NCBI RefSeq assembly: GCF_000746085.1
Contig: NZ_JQKO01000010.1
Coordinates: 1-64,000, forward strand
Direction of reading: 5' to 3'
Length of the DNA: 64,000 nucleotides
Source: Methylocapsa aurea
GTDB lineage: Bacteria; Pseudomonadota; Alphaproteobacteria; Rhizobiales; Beijerinckiaceae
Notes under the pieces: generated by a model
What the model was told of the DNA's origin: nothing
What the model saw: only the letters and a program-made list of their open reading frames with translations
Database searches by the model: none
Position numbers and translations under genes: made by a program
In this document: one piece after another, positions 1 through 9,411 of the stretch
How positions within the stretch are numbered: position 1 is the stretch's first letter
Layout: every line of letters begins with the position of its first letter

Positions 1-253
1 GTTCAAGGCGGCGGCTGGACTGGATCCGATTGAGATAGCCGTAGAGGTAGATCTTCAGCAGTGTCGACGGATGATAGGCGGGCCGACCTGTCGCCGCCGG
101 GTGAACGCCCCCAAAGCCAAGCGCCCCGAGATCAAGTTCTTCAATGAAGACTTCGACCACCCGGACAGGGTTGTCCTCGGTCACGTAATCGTCGAGCGTC
201 TCCGGCAATAACAACGACTGCCGTCGGTCTTCACCCTCGACGAAACGCCCCAT
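1..253 (-). CDS. IS1182-family transposase, N-terminal part (runs off window)
   Basis: I translated this from the reverse strand: ATG at 253, then an open frame to base 1 with no stop (84 residues seen). The protein begins MGRFVEGEDRRQSLLLPE and continues with a TEDNPVRVVEVFIEELDL stretch and a HPSTLLKIYLYGYLNRIQSS stretch. This is the typical start of IS1182/IS5-like DDE transposases (DUF772 domain). The catalytic DDE residues would lie further downstream, outside the window, so I cannot say whether the element is intact. The next credible gene on the other side is a lone FkbM-like protein, so this end of the window looks like accessory DNA. Confidence 0.85.
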   Translation of the reverse strand, partial: MGRFVEGEDRRQSLLLPETLDDYVTEDNPVRVVEVFIEELDLGALGFGGVHPAATGRPAYHPSTLLKIYLYGYLNRIQSSRRLE

Positions 254-315
254 GACCGGCCCTCTTATATCGAGCCGATTCTAGCAAATTTGGGGCCCTT
301 TTTACACAGTCTGGA
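1..315 (-). mobile_element. IS1182-like insertion sequence, 5' end
   Basis: The transposase start plus about 60 bases of upstream leader. A possible outer end is the stretch at about 291-315, which reads as GGGTCCAGACTGTGTAAAAA on the transposase strand and looks like a terminal inverted repeat. The other end is off the window, so neither the repeat nor a target duplication can be confirmed. Confidence 0.5.
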
Positions 316-879
316 CCCGAAGCGGGCTTTCGCTGGCGTCGGTCTGAAGGGCCGACGAGGGTAACTGTACCGGTTAGGGTCGACCGGCGACGCGCTTCCA
401 AGACACAGTCTGCGGCGCGGTACATGTGGCCGCGATCGCAATGGCTGCGGATGAGCACTTGCACTCGGCAGCAGCGCAGTCACAAAAAGACCCGGCTATG
501 CGTTCCTTTGACACGGTCGTGGCAATCGCTTCCTTCCTGCGCGCCCAATGCTGTAGTCGAGCCTCGCAGCGACGGCTGTTCTCAAGCCCCCTCGCGGCGA
601 CGGCACGTGATGCCGGCGATGCATGCGCGCGTGGACGCGTTGATGATTTCATTGCGCGCGAATTGGTGCGAAATGCGCGAAATTCCACGCGGGCACGCAG
701 AAGAGCGCTGTGGCTAGCGCGTAAAGCGTTGCCACATTTACGATGGTTTTTGAATTTATGGTTTCCCGACGAAAAAGGTCGCCCGGCTCGGACGGTAAAT
801 TCAGGAAAGTGATATTTGCCCGGTTTACAATGCCGCGCGCGATCGGCCCAGGGCCACAGATCTAGGAGAACCCACCAGC
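254..879. other. Gene-free stretch between IS end and FkbM-like gene
   Basis: About 626 bases follow the IS end without a credible gene. Open frames exist on both strands, but their compositions (Arg/Ser/Ala-rich, no recognisable motif) look like GC-driven noise. A ribosome binding site (AGGAG at 864-868) for the next gene lies at its right end. Nothing else was recognised. Confidence 0.5.
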
Positions 880-1722
880 GTGCCGACGATAGAGATGATC
901 GCGCAAAATCGGATGAACCCGAAAAGCACATGGCTTCTCAAGCACGCGAGAAACGAAAACTCTCAGTTCGGAGAAGACGGAATACTCGCGAAAGCCTTCG
1001 CCACCATAGGTAAGCGCAACTCCTGGTGCGTCGAAGCCGGCGCGTGGGACGGCAAATATCTAAGCAACACGCATGCCCTTTTGAACAAGGGCTGGAGCGG
1101 CGTCTTCATCGAAGGGAACCCCGAAAAGTTCCCTGCTCTTCAGAACACTTATGAAGGCAATCGAAACGCCCATCTCCTTTCCGCATTGGTCGGAGCCGGA
1201 GTTGATGACGGTCTTAACCATCTCCTCGCCAAGACGCCAATACCCCGTGAATTCGATCTGTTGAGTCTCGATATCGATGGTCTAGACTATTACGTCTGGC
1301 AAGCTCTGACCCGTTACCGGCCCCGCATTGTCGTCGTCGAGTTCAACCCGACCGTCCCAAACGACGTTGTCTTCGTTCAGGATCGTGATGCATCCCTTAA
1401 CCAAGGATGCTCGCTGCTTGCGCTGATCAGGCTCGGCAAGGAGAAGGGATATGAGCTGATCGCCGCGACCGACGTGAATGGGATCTTCGTGATAAAGGAG
1501 GATTTCCATTGGTTTGGGATTCGAGACAACAGTATTGACGCCATGCATTTTGCCAAGCATTCCGCCCGCGTCTTTCAGGGCTACGACGGCACGATTTTCA
1601 CTGCCGGCATGCCATGTCTTCATTGGAGTCAACGGAAGATCGGGTTTGAGGATTTTCAGGTTTTGCCGCGGGACCAGCGGCGTTTTGGAGACGCCCCTCC
1701 ACTCAAGGCAGATTCTCGCTAG
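880..1722 (+). CDS. FkbM-like methyltransferase-family protein
   Basis: 280 residues, GTG start preceded by AGGAG about 11 bases upstream. The core looks like a class I SAM-dependent methyltransferase of the FkbM type. QFGEDGIL is at about residues 29-36. A glycine motif CVEAGAWDGKYLSNT is at 50-64. A second strand ends in the acidic FIEGNPEKF at 76-84, and LLSLDIDGLDYYVW is at 127-140. Related proteins often sit in sugar or glycan gene clusters, but no glycosyltransferase or polysaccharide gene is adjacent here. It stands alone between an IS fragment and a convergent transglycosylase gene, and by eye it is less GC-rich than the genes to its right. Acquisition by transfer is plausible. The substrate is unknown, and methyltransferase activity is inferred from the fold. 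Confidence 0.7.
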   Translation: MPTIEMIAQNRMNPKSTWLLKHARNENSQFGEDGILAKAFATIGKRNSWCVEAGAWDGKYLSNTHALLNKGWSGVFIEGNPEKFPALQNTYEGNRNAHLLSALVGAGVDDGLNHLLAKTPIPREFDLLSLDIDGLDYYVWQALTRYRPRIVVVEFNPTVPNDVVFVQDRDASLNQGCSLLALIRLGKEKGYELIAATDVNGIFVIKEDFHWFGIRDNSIDAMHFAKHSARVFQGYDGTIFTAGMPCLHWSQRKIGFEDFQVLPRDQRRFGDAPPLKADSR

Positions 1723-1869
1723 GCCGGCGCTAGCAGGAAAGCTTCCGTCGTCAGGATGGCTTTCAAATGCGGAGGAGTCACAGACAGAGCGAATTGCTCT
1801 GAGGTCTGCTTCTCGCCCTTTGCAGATAAGCAAACTGACCCACTACCGATCGGCGAGGCGGCTCGAACG

Positions 1870-3087
1870 TCACTGACCCGTGCGCTCGACACCCTCCTTC
1901 AGCCGCCGCAGAACCTCCAGCGAGCCATAGCCATCGGTCGGATGCGCCGCGACGCTGACCTGAAAATCATGGATGGCGTCGCGCGAGGCCTGCCCGAAAC
2001 GGCCATCGATGGCTCCGCGATAGAAGCCGAGTTTCTCGAGCAATCGTTGAATCTCGGCCTTTTGCGTCCGGCTCAAGAAGGTCTCATTGGCGGGCCAATG
2101 GGCGCGCAGGTCGGCCTTCCCATCGATGCGATCGGCGAGAAGCGCCAAGGATAGGGCGTAGGAATCCGAATTGTTATAGAGCTTCAGCACCCAGTAATTT
2201 TCCGACAAAAGAAAAGCCGGACCCGCCGCGCCCGACGGCAGAAACAAAGTCGCCTCGCCCGCCGCCGGCAATGGCCCGCCGTCCGCGCTTGAAACGCCGA
2301 GGGACGCGAAGGCCGGAAAGCTTCGATGCAGGGAGGCGAAGTCGAACCCCGCCGGGAGGACAACCTCCATTCCCCAGGGCAGGCCGGGCCGCCAGCCGGA
2401 TTGGCGCAGAAAATTGGCGATCGAGGCCAAACAATCTTGCGGTTTGTCCCAAATGTCGGGAAACGCCGATCCGTCGGCGCTGACCGCATATTTGAGATAG
2501 GCCGAGGGGAGAAACTGCGGTCCGCCCATGGCGCCCGCCCAGGACCCGCGCATTTTTTCGCGTGGGACCTCGCCTTTGTCGAGAATGATCAGCGCGCTGA
2601 TCAATTCGTCGCGGAAGATCTCCCGGTCCGGGCGGCGGTAGGCGAGAGTCGCCAGCGAGCGGATGATGTCCTTAGCCCCGCTCGCGCGCCCAAAATCGGT
2701 TTCTATTCCCCAAGCCGCGACGAGGATTTCGTCCGCAACGCCGAAGCGCCGGCTGATTCCGCCGAGTTCCCCGCCCCATGCCTTCTGGGCCGTGCGGCCG
2801 CGTTGAATGCGCTCCTTTGATGCGGCCTCCGCGAGATAGGCTTTGAGCGGTTTGTCGAATTCGGCCTGCCGGCTTTGCGCGCTGGGCGCGGTTGGATCGG
2901 GTTCGAGCCCCTTCACCGCCGTCTCGAATGTTTCGCGCCGGACGCCCTTTGCTTGCGCGAGCGGCCAGAGATCTTGCAGGAATCGCTGAAAGCCGGCATC
3001 GGCCTGAGCAAAGCCGGCGGTGGGTTGCATGAGCCCGGACAGAGCCACTAGGCACAAGATGAGGAGGGCGAACCGCAGCGGCGCCAT
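1870..3087 (-). CDS. Lytic murein transglycosylase, MltB-like, with peptidoglycan-binding domain
   Basis: 405 residues from the ATG at 3087, which begins directly with a signal peptide (MAPLRFALLILCLVALSG, cleaved after about residue 28). A TTG start at 3129 would add 14 residues in front of the signal peptide and overlap the upstream gene, so it is less likely. The MltB-type lytic transglycosylase domain covers roughly 30-310, with the catalytic Glu in WGIETDFG (about residue 129). A C-terminal PG_binding_1 domain (about 335-400, RLLEKLGFYRGAIDGRFGQA) follows. The enzyme cleaves glycan strands in the periplasm to give 1,6-anhydro-muropeptides. It lies 5 bases after the RND permease gene and is probably co-transcribed with it. 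Confidence 0.9.
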   Translation of the reverse strand: MAPLRFALLILCLVALSGLMQPTAGFAQADAGFQRFLQDLWPLAQAKGVRRETFETAVKGLEPDPTAPSAQSRQAEFDKPLKAYLAEAASKERIQRGRTAQKAWGGELGGISRRFGVADEILVAAWGIETDFGRASGAKDIIRSLATLAYRRPDREIFRDELISALIILDKGEVPREKMRGSWAGAMGGPQFLPSAYLKYAVSADGSAFPDIWDKPQDCLASIANFLRQSGWRPGLPWGMEVVLPAGFDFASLHRSFPAFASLGVSSADGGPLPAAGEATLFLPSGAAGPAFLLSENYWVLKLYNNSDSYALSLALLADRIDGKADLRAHWPANETFLSRTQKAEIQRLLEKLGFYRGAIDGRFGQASRDAIHDFQVSVAAHPTDGYGSLEVLRRLKEGVERTGQ

Positions 3088-3092
3088 CTCGT

Positions 3093-6000
3093 TCAAACCG
3101 CGTCCGGTGAAATGGGCTTCTTCCGCCAAAATCTCATTTTTCCTTCGCTCATGGATTGGAAGACGACGTAAAGCATTGGGATCAGGAATATCCCGATGGC
3201 GCTCGCCGCGATCATTCCGGAAAACACCGGAGTCCCCACCGCGCGCCGGCTGATCTGCGCCGCGCCATGCGCCGTGACCAGCGGAACAAGGCCGAAAATA
3301 AAAGCGATCGAGGTCATCATCACGGCGCGAAATCGCATCCGCGCGCCAAGCACCGCGGCGTCCAAAATCTCCATCCCTTGCTCGCGCTGGTCTTTTGCGA
3401 ATTCGACGATGAGAATGCCGTTTTTGGCCGAAAGCGCGACGAGCACGACAAGGCCGATCTGGGCGTAAAGATCAAGCGCGAGCCCGGCTCCGAGGACGCC
3501 GATGAAGGCACCGAGAACGGCGACCGCGACCGATAGAAGGACGGGAACGGGAATGATCCAGCTTTCATAGAGCGCGACGAGAAAGAGATAGGCGAAAAGA
3601 ATCGCCAGCGCGAGAATGACGCCGGTCTGGCCGGAGGCTTCGTGCTCCTGATAGGCGGTGCCGGTCCATTCATATGTATAGCCCGGCGGCAAGGTTCTCG
3701 CCGAGACCGCGTCCATGGCTTGCAATGCGCTTCCGGAGGAGGTCCCTGGCGCCGGCGAGCCATTGATCGTGACCGAGCGATAATTGTTGTAGCGCGTCAA
3801 GACCTGCGGACCGAGAACCGTCCGCATCGAGGCCAGCGATTGCATCGGGACCATCGCATTGGATTTGTTGCGCACATAGATTTGCCAGATCGATGAAAGA
3901 TCGCGTCGGCCGGCGGCTTCGCCCTGAATATTGACCTGCCAGGTGCGCCCAAAAAGGTTGAAATTGTTGATATAGGTTCCGCCGAGGGTTGCCTGGAGCG
4001 AGGCGAAAATATCCGAGATGGTGACGCCGAGCGCTTGCGCCTTGTCGCGGTCGATATCGAGAAAAATCGACGGATTGCTGGCGGTGAAGGTCGAAAACAC
4101 CCGGGTCAGAGCAGGGTCCTGATTGGCGGCGGCGATCAGCCCCTGCATGACGCTTGTCATGGCGGATGGGTCCTGTCCTTCAAGCGCCTCGAGCTGATAT
4201 TCGAAGCCCCCGCTTGTCGACAGGCCGATGATCGGCGGAAGGTTGAAGGCGATGACGGAGGCTGTCTTGATTTGGGCCGCTGCGGCGGTGACTTTGGCGA
4301 TCAATGCCTGCGCCGAATCCGATGCCGCAGGCCGATCGGCGAAGGGCTTCAGCCGGGCCACCATGAAGCCGGCATTTGGTTCGCTGACTCCATCGAGCCG
4401 CGAATAGCCGATGATTGCGAAGGTGGACGCCACCTGGGGCAGGTCGAGCAGAAGCCTTTCGATCTGCCGCATGGTTTCGCTGGTGCGCTGAACCGAAGCG
4501 CCGTCCGGCAATTGAATCGACAGGAAAAAGGCGCCTTGATCTTCCTCCGGGAGGAAGCCAGTCGGCGTTTGCCGGGCCAGGCTGACGATCCCCGCGCCAA
4601 AGGCAAGGACGAGGACAAGGGATAGAAACGCGACACGCGCGAGACGACGCACGGCATTGGCGTAGAAATCGCGCGTGGCGTCGATCGACCGCAGGATCCA
4701 ACGCATGATCCTGTTCTTTTGACCGCCCGGCCGCAGCACGAGGGCGCAAAGGGCAGGCGATAAAGTCAGCGCGTTCAAAGCCGAGATCAGCATCGCGACG
4801 CTGATCGTGACCGCGAATTGCCGAAAAAGCTGCCCCGAGACGCCTGGAATGAAAGCAATCGGCACGAACACCGAGAGCAGCACGAGCGTGATCGCGATGA
4901 TCGGCGCCGTGATCTGCCGCATCGCTTTTTTGACAGCGTCCGCCGGACTGAGGTCCGGCTCCTCCTCCATCACGCGTTCGACGTTTTCAACGACGACGAT
5001 CGCGTCGTCGACGACGATGCCGATCGCAAGGACGAGGGCCAGCAGCGAGACCGTATTGGCGGAGTAGCCGACCGCCAAAAGAACCGCGAAGGTTCCGATC
5101 AGGCTGACCGGAACGGCGATCGAAGGGATGACGGTGGCGCGCAGGTTGCCGAGAAACAGGAAAACGACGAGGACGACGAGGACGAAGGCTTCGGTCAGGG
5201 TGCGGATCACCTCGCGAATCGTATCGGTCACGAATGTGGTCGAATCATAGACCACAATGTATTTCAGCCCCTCGGGGAAGCGCGCCGACACCTTGGCCAT
5301 GGTTTTTTGGACGAGGCTCGCCGTCTGGACCGCGTTGGCGCCAGGGGAAAGATAAATCCCGATCGCCACCGCCGCCTTGCCGGAAAGGCGGCTTTCATTG
5401 TCCATGTTCTGCGCGCCCATCTCGACGCGGGCGACGTCGCGAATGCGCACGACCGAGCCGTCGGAATTGGCGCGCAGGACGATGGCGCCGAATTGATCTG
5501 GCGTCGCCAAGCGGCCCTGCGTTTGCAGATTGATCTGAAATTGCTGATCGTCGTCGATCGGCCGCGCGCCAATCCGACCGATCGGAGCCTGAATGTTTTG
5601 CGCCTGGATGGCGCTGATAATGTCGGAGGGCGCGAGGCCGAGGCTGACCAGCCTCTCCATATCGAACCAGATCCGCATCGAATATTTGAGATTGCCGAAC
5701 AGCGAAGCCTGGCCGACGCCCGGCGTGCGCGACAATTCGTCGAGTACGTTAATTGTCGCATAATTGGTGATGAACAGCGGATCCTGCTCGCCGCTCTCGC
5801 TGTAGAGCATCATGAATTGCAGAATGGCGGAGGAGCGCTTTTGCACGGTGAGGCCTTGACGCGTCACCTCCAAGGGCAATTGCGCAAGCGCCGTTTGGAC
5901 CCGATTATTGACATTGACGGTGTCGATGTCGGGCGAACTGCCGAGTTCGAAGCTCACGGTCAGATTGTAGCTGCCGTCATTGCCGCTCGCCGACTTCATG

Positions 6001-6233
6001 TAGATCATTTTGTCGACGCCGACCATTTGCGCTTCAAGCGGTTGGGCGACCGAGCTTTCAACGACCTCGGCGGAGGCCCCAGGGTAGGCAGCGGTCACCT
6101 GGACCTGAGGCGGCACGATCTCGGGAAATTGCGACACCGGGATGCGAAGCAGAGCGAGAGCGCCCGCGATCGAGATGACGATCGCCAAAACAATCGCAAG
6201 CCTGGGACGATCGACGAAAACCGAGGAAAACAT
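3093..6233 (-). CDS. RND multidrug efflux permease, HAE1/AcrB family
   Basis: 1046 residues, the usual length for AcrB/MexB-type inner-membrane proton/drug antiporters. The N-terminus [20 protein letters not shown] forms the first membrane helix. The porter-domain sequence [11 protein letters not shown] follows. The paired aspartates of the proton relay are visible in [20 protein letters not shown] within TM4, and the second half repeats the 6-TM layout, ending near [15 protein letters not shown]. It works as a trimer with the adaptor encoded just upstream at 6427-7713. The two genes are separated by 193 bases filled mostly by an intergenic repeat. No TolC-like outer membrane gene or TetR/LysR repressor is adjacent, so the outer channel must come from elsewhere. 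The substrate cannot be predicted. Confidence 0.96.
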   Translation of the reverse strand: MFSSVFVDRPRLAIVLAIVISIAGALALLRIPVSQFPEIVPPQVQVTAAYPGASAEVVESSVAQPLEAQMVGVDKMIYMKSASGNDGSYNLTVSFELGSSPDIDTVNVNNRVQTALAQLPLEVTRQGLTVQKRSSAILQFMMLYSESGEQDPLFITNYATINVLDELSRTPGVGQASLFGNLKYSMRIWFDMERLVSLGLAPSDIISAIQAQNIQAPIGRIGARPIDDDQQFQINLQTQGRLATPDQFGAIVLRANSDGSVVRIRDVARVEMGAQNMDNESRLSGKAAVAIGIYLSPGANAVQTASLVQKTMAKVSARFPEGLKYIVVYDSTTFVTDTIREVIRTLTEAFVLVVLVVFLFLGNLRATVIPSIAVPVSLIGTFAVLLAVGYSANTVSLLALVLAIGIVVDDAIVVVENVERVMEEEPDLSPADAVKKAMRQITAPIIAITLVLLSVFVPIAFIPGVSGQLFRQFAVTISVAMLISALNALTLSPALCALVLRPGGQKNRIMRWILRSIDATRDFYANAVRRLARVAFLSLVLVLAFGAGIVSLARQTPTGFLPEEDQGAFFLSIQLPDGASVQRTSETMRQIERLLLDLPQVASTFAIIGYSRLDGVSEPNAGFMVARLKPFADRPAASDSAQALIAKVTAAAAQIKTASVIAFNLPPIIGLSTSGGFEYQLEALEGQDPSAMTSVMQGLIAAANQDPALTRVFSTFTASNPSIFLDIDRDKAQALGVTISDIFASLQATLGGTYINNFNLFGRTWQVNIQGEAAGRRDLSSIWQIYVRNKSNAMVPMQSLASMRTVLGPQVLTRYNNYRSVTINGSPAPGTSSGSALQAMDAVSARTLPPGYTYEWTGTAYQEHEASGQTGVILALAILFAYLFLVALYESWIIPVPVLLSVAVAVLGAFIGVLGAGLALDLYAQIGLVVLVALSAKNGILIVEFAKDQREQGMEILDAAVLGARMRFRAVMMTSIAFIFGLVPLVTAHGAAQISRRAVGTPVFSGMIAASAIGIFLIPMLYVVFQSMSEGKMRFWRKKPISPDAV

Positions 6234-6255
6234 CCAGGCGCCTCAAAGCTGCCGG

Positions 6256-6426
6256 TTAGAGCATATTCCGAACAGATTGGTTCGATCTGTTCGACGAGAA
6301 TAGGCTCAGACTTTTTAACACTGGAGCGATTTCCGGAATGACTCAATTCGATCGGAAAGCGCTCTAAATCTTTGTATTATCGCATTTTCTTAACGCGAAC
6401 GGGCATCCACTTCGCTCGAAAACGCC
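6256..6426. repeat. Composite palindromic intergenic repeat inside the RND operon
   Basis: Two modules of the dispersed repeat family lie side by side. The first runs from TTAGAGCATATTCCG (6256) to TAGGCTC (6307). The second runs from about 6323 and contains GATCGGAAAGCGCTCTAAAT and CGCATTTTCTTAACGCGAAC, ending in TTCGCTCGAAAACGCC. Both modules recur elsewhere in the window (for example 37553-37717, 26095-26150, 58281-58399). It sits between two genes expected to form one operon, so it would be transcribed and could fold as a stem-loop. Confidence 0.8.
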
Positions 6427-7713
6427 CTATCTACTCGAACCGGGTCCCGCGCCCGCGCGCATCGGCGGCGGCGTCGCCGGCCCCGCCGACACTGGTTGTC
6501 CTGGCCGGACGCGTTGCAGTCCTTCGACGACGACCATGTCGCCTTCCTTCAGCCCGCTTTCGACTGCGGCCGTGGTTGGCGTAGACTGGCCGAGCGTCAC
6601 GTCTTGGCGCTGGGCTTTATTGTCCCGATCAACGACATAGACATAGTCGCTGCGCTGGTCCGAGAGGATCGCCGCACGAGGAACAGCCAGGATCTCGATT
6701 GGTTTCACGCCTTCGAGAGAGACGCTCACGAATTCGGCATCGGCCAGTTCGCGCAAAGCGCCTCCGCTCGTGGCCCGCGCCGCCAGCGGCGGATTGGGGA
6801 TCACCGCGCGCAGCAAAATCGTATCCGTCGAGGCCTGGACGGTATTATCGACGAAGTCGAGTTTGCCGGCTTGATCGTAGAGGCGGCCATCGGGCAGCTT
6901 GATCCGGACGACGACCGCATTGAAGCCGCCTTTTCCGGCATAGCGCTCACGCAAGCCGAGTTCGGCGCGAACCGAGACCGGAAAAACCACATACATTGGA
7001 TCTTGTCCGACGACGGTCACGAGCACGCCGCTGCTTGGACCAACGACATTGCCTGGCGTGACGGCCGTGCGCCCGATCTTGCCGTCGATCGGCGAATTGA
7101 TGATCGTATAATCCAGGTTGATTTGCGACTGCTTCACATTGGCCTTGGCGCCGAGCAATTGCGCCGCAAAGCTGCGCTGCGTCGCCAGCGTCGCGTCAAC
7201 CGTGGCTTGCGCCCCGGCTTGCGTGGTCAGCAGTTTTTGCGCGCGTTCGAGCGAGATGTTCGCATTTTCCAATTGCGCCTCGATCTGGGCGGCGACAGCC
7301 TTTTTGGCTTCGAGATCGGCTTCGAATGGACCGCGTTCGAGCTTGTAGAGCACTTGCCCTTGCTTGACCTCGGCGCCGTCCTTGAAATCGACCTTCTCGA
7401 GAAAAGCGGTCACCCGCGCGACGATGTCGACCCGGTTGATCGCCTGGATGCGGCCGATGAATTCATTGGTTTCGGTGATCGGCCGCCGTTCGATCCTGAC
7501 GACGCCGACCGCGGGCGGCGCGCCGGGCGCGACTTGAGCAAAGACGATTGAGGTCGATAGGAGCAGGAGAGACGCGATGGCGGCGGAAGGCGCAAATCGG
7601 GCCAGGCGCCGAAAACGCGCCTTTGCGCCGGCGAGGCCGTCGAGCCAAAGCCATGCCGCGAGCAGGAACGGCGCGGCGCGGATGGAGCGGCGTGATGGAG
7701 GTTGGTTCAGCAC
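6427..7713 (-). CDS. RND efflux periplasmic adaptor (HlyD/AcrA-type membrane fusion protein)
   Basis: 428 residues from a GTG start at 7713. There is an unusually long N-terminal region (about 40 residues) before the hydrophobic export segment APSAAIASLLLLSTSIVFAQ. After it come the first beta/lipoyl half (VDIVARVTAFLEKVDFKDGA), an alpha-helical hairpin rich in Ala/Gln (about 130-215), the second lipoyl half (DYTIINSPIDGKIGRTAVTP), and a beta-barrel/membrane-proximal domain ending in a Pro/Gly-rich tail. It links the inner-membrane permease (3093-6233) to an outer membrane channel. No internal ATG exists before the export segment, so either the GTG start or an unseen alternative start is used. 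Confidence 0.92.
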   Translation of the reverse strand: MLNQPPSRRSIRAAPFLLAAWLWLDGLAGAKARFRRLARFAPSAAIASLLLLSTSIVFAQVAPGAPPAVGVVRIERRPITETNEFIGRIQAINRVDIVARVTAFLEKVDFKDGAEVKQGQVLYKLERGPFEADLEAKKAVAAQIEAQLENANISLERAQKLLTTQAGAQATVDATLATQRSFAAQLLGAKANVKQSQINLDYTIINSPIDGKIGRTAVTPGNVVGPSSGVLVTVVGQDPMYVVFPVSVRAELGLRERYAGKGGFNAVVVRIKLPDGRLYDQAGKLDFVDNTVQASTDTILLRAVIPNPPLAARATSGGALRELADAEFVSVSLEGVKPIEILAVPRAAILSDQRSDYVYVVDRDNKAQRQDVTLGQSTPTTAAVESGLKEGDMVVVEGLQRVRPGQPVSAGPATPPPMRAGAGPGSSR

Positions 7714-7874
7714 GAAGGTCTCGACCGCTGGAATCCCCTATGCATGCGTCGGCGGAGACTGCAAGCCGGGCGCGCGTAGAGCAACTCAAGGGGAAACTGC
7801 TTGTCTCGCGTCTCGTTCCGCTGGGGCCTTGGCTCCTTGCTTGATCTTTCTCCAGCTGGCCATGCAGCGCGGTT

Positions 7875-8441
7875 TTATCGTCCCGCCTCTGGTGGCTGTG
7901 GTTCGCTCTCACCGGCGAGGAAGGATACGAGGCTGGCGACCGGATTGGGCGCGGTCTCGGGGGCCGGAGCCGCCTCGGGAATCGGGTTGGGCGAGGACTC
8001 AATGGGAGGCGAGGAGGCCGTCCGCAGCGTGGCGAGCGCTTTCTTGGTTTTCGCTGTGTAATAATAGCCGCTGCTGAAGAGCGTCACCGCCCGGTTCTCG
8101 TCGCCATCTGCGAGCGCATAGGCATTGGCGAGATAGGGCACCGCATAAGTGAGGTTGATCTTGGGATCGAGCAGCCCCTTCGCGGGTCCCTTGTAGCCCA
8201 TCTCACGGGCGGTCGCGTGCTTGATTTGCATCAGGCCGAAGCAGGCGCGATGGACGAGGCCGGAATGATAGCGGCTTTCCCGCATCACGATGCGATGGAC
8301 GAGCGGTTCGGGCACGCCGTGCATTCGGGCCTGACGCGCGATCAGTTCGTCATAGGCCTTTGGCCGCTCGAACGACCCCGCGTGACTGACTGACCCGACG
8401 AGCGACGCCGCGAGGGCGCCCAACAGACTGCGCAACATCAT
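7875..8441 (-). CDS. Small SLT-domain lytic transglycosylase
   Basis: 188 residues with a signal peptide (MMLRSLLGALAASLVGSVSHA). The SLT fold is shown by the catalytic Glu in HRIVMRESRYHSG (about residue 55), GLMQIKHATAREMGY (about 69-83), the LLDPKINLTYAVPYLANAY helix, and a FSSGYYYTAKTKKA segment. The C-terminal 45 residues are Pro/Ala/Ser-rich and low-complexity. It probably cleaves peptidoglycan in the periplasm. It is short for a transglycosylase and carries only the catalytic domain. It lies between the RND adaptor gene and sdhB on the same strand, with gaps over 120 bases on both sides, so it is probably transcribed on its own. Confidence 0.88.
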   Translation of the reverse strand: MMLRSLLGALAASLVGSVSHAGSFERPKAYDELIARQARMHGVPEPLVHRIVMRESRYHSGLVHRACFGLMQIKHATAREMGYKGPAKGLLDPKINLTYAVPYLANAYALADGDENRAVTLFSSGYYYTAKTKKALATLRTASSPPIESSPNPIPEAAPAPETAPNPVASLVSFLAGESEPQPPEAGR

Positions 8442-8564
8442 TCATGCCTCCGCCACTAACCAGTTGGCGGCGGAATGTGGCGGGAAAGCGGCATCGTGGC
8501 CGAGACGCCGCGCTTGGCCGCGAGGTGTTGCCGAGCGACCATAGTTTTGCGGATCGGGCGGTGG

Positions 8565-9344
8565 TTAGAGCTGGCGCTCGATCAACAGGTTCTTGATCTC
8601 GGCGATGGCCTTGGCCGGGTTCAACCCCTTGGGGCAGGCCTTGGCGCAGTTCATAATCGTGTGGCAGCGATAGAGGCGAAACGGATCCTCGACATTGTCG
8701 AGCCGTTCGCCGCCGGCTTCGTCGCGCGAGTCGATGAGCCAGCGATAGGCCTGCAACAGGACGGCGGGGCCAAGATAGCGGTCGCCATTCCACCAATAGC
8801 TCGGGCAAGACGTCGAACAGCAGGCGCATAAAATGCACTCATAGAGGCCGTCGAGTTTGGCGCGATCCCGCGGCGACTGCCGCCATTCCTTCTCGGGCGC
8901 CGGCGTCGTCGTTTGCAGCCAGGGTTCGATCGAGGCGTGCTGAGCGTAAAAGCCGGTGAGATCGGGAACGAGATCCTTCACCACCGACAAATGCGGCAGC
9001 GGATAGATTTTCACGGCGCCCTTGATTTCGTCCATGCCCTTGGTGCAGGCGAGCGTATTGGTCCCGTCGATATTCATCGCGCAGGAGCCGCAGATGCCTT
9101 CGCGGCAGGAGCGCCGGAAGGTCAGGGTCGGATCGACCTTGGATTTGATCCAGATGAGGGCATCAAGGACCATCGGCGCGCAATCGTCGCGATCCACATA
9201 GTAAATGTCGATGCGCGGGTTCTGCGTTTCGTCGGGGTTCCAGCGATAGATGCGGAACTCTTTGAGTTTTTTGGCGCCCGCCGGCTTCGGCCAGGTCTTG
9301 CCGGCGATGGGACGCGAGTTGGTGGGAAGCGTGAGTTGGACCAT
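8565..9344 (-). CDS. sdhB: Succinate dehydrogenase iron-sulfur subunit
   Basis: 259 residues, normal for SdhB. The [2Fe-2S] cluster ligands lie in [17 protein letters not shown] plus TLACT. The [4Fe-4S] and [3Fe-4S] ligands lie in [16 protein letters not shown] and [17 protein letters not shown]. It passes electrons from the SdhA flavin to quinone at the SdhC/SdhD membrane anchor (complex II, TCA cycle). It is the last gene of sdhCDAB and starts 67 bases after the sdhA stop. Confidence 0.98.
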   Translation of the reverse strand: MVQLTLPTNSRPIAGKTWPKPAGAKKLKEFRIYRWNPDETQNPRIDIYYVDRDDCAPMVLDALIWIKSKVDPTLTFRRSCREGICGSCAMNIDGTNTLACTKGMDEIKGAVKIYPLPHLSVVKDLVPDLTGFYAQHASIEPWLQTTTPAPEKEWRQSPRDRAKLDGLYECILCACCSTSCPSYWWNGDRYLGPAVLLQAYRWLIDSRDEAGGERLDNVEDPFRLYRCHTIMNCAKACPKGLNPAKAIAEIKNLLIERQL

Positions 9345-9411
9345 CGTCAGTTCGTCCCAAATGTCTTTGTCGCCGTAAGGCTTGGTTCGCGGCGCGGCGC
9401 TGGCGCTGCGC

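Noticed and set aside
374-931. Minus-strand ORF of 185 residues and overlapping plus-strand ORF 426-812
   Set aside because: Neither shows a motif; both are Arg/Ser/Ala/Cys-rich. They are mutual shadows in gene-free DNA.
4818-6341. Plus-strand ORF of 507 residues
   Set aside because: It is antisense to the RND permease and is highly charged (Asp/Arg/His), an effect of the GC-rich opposite strand. No motif.
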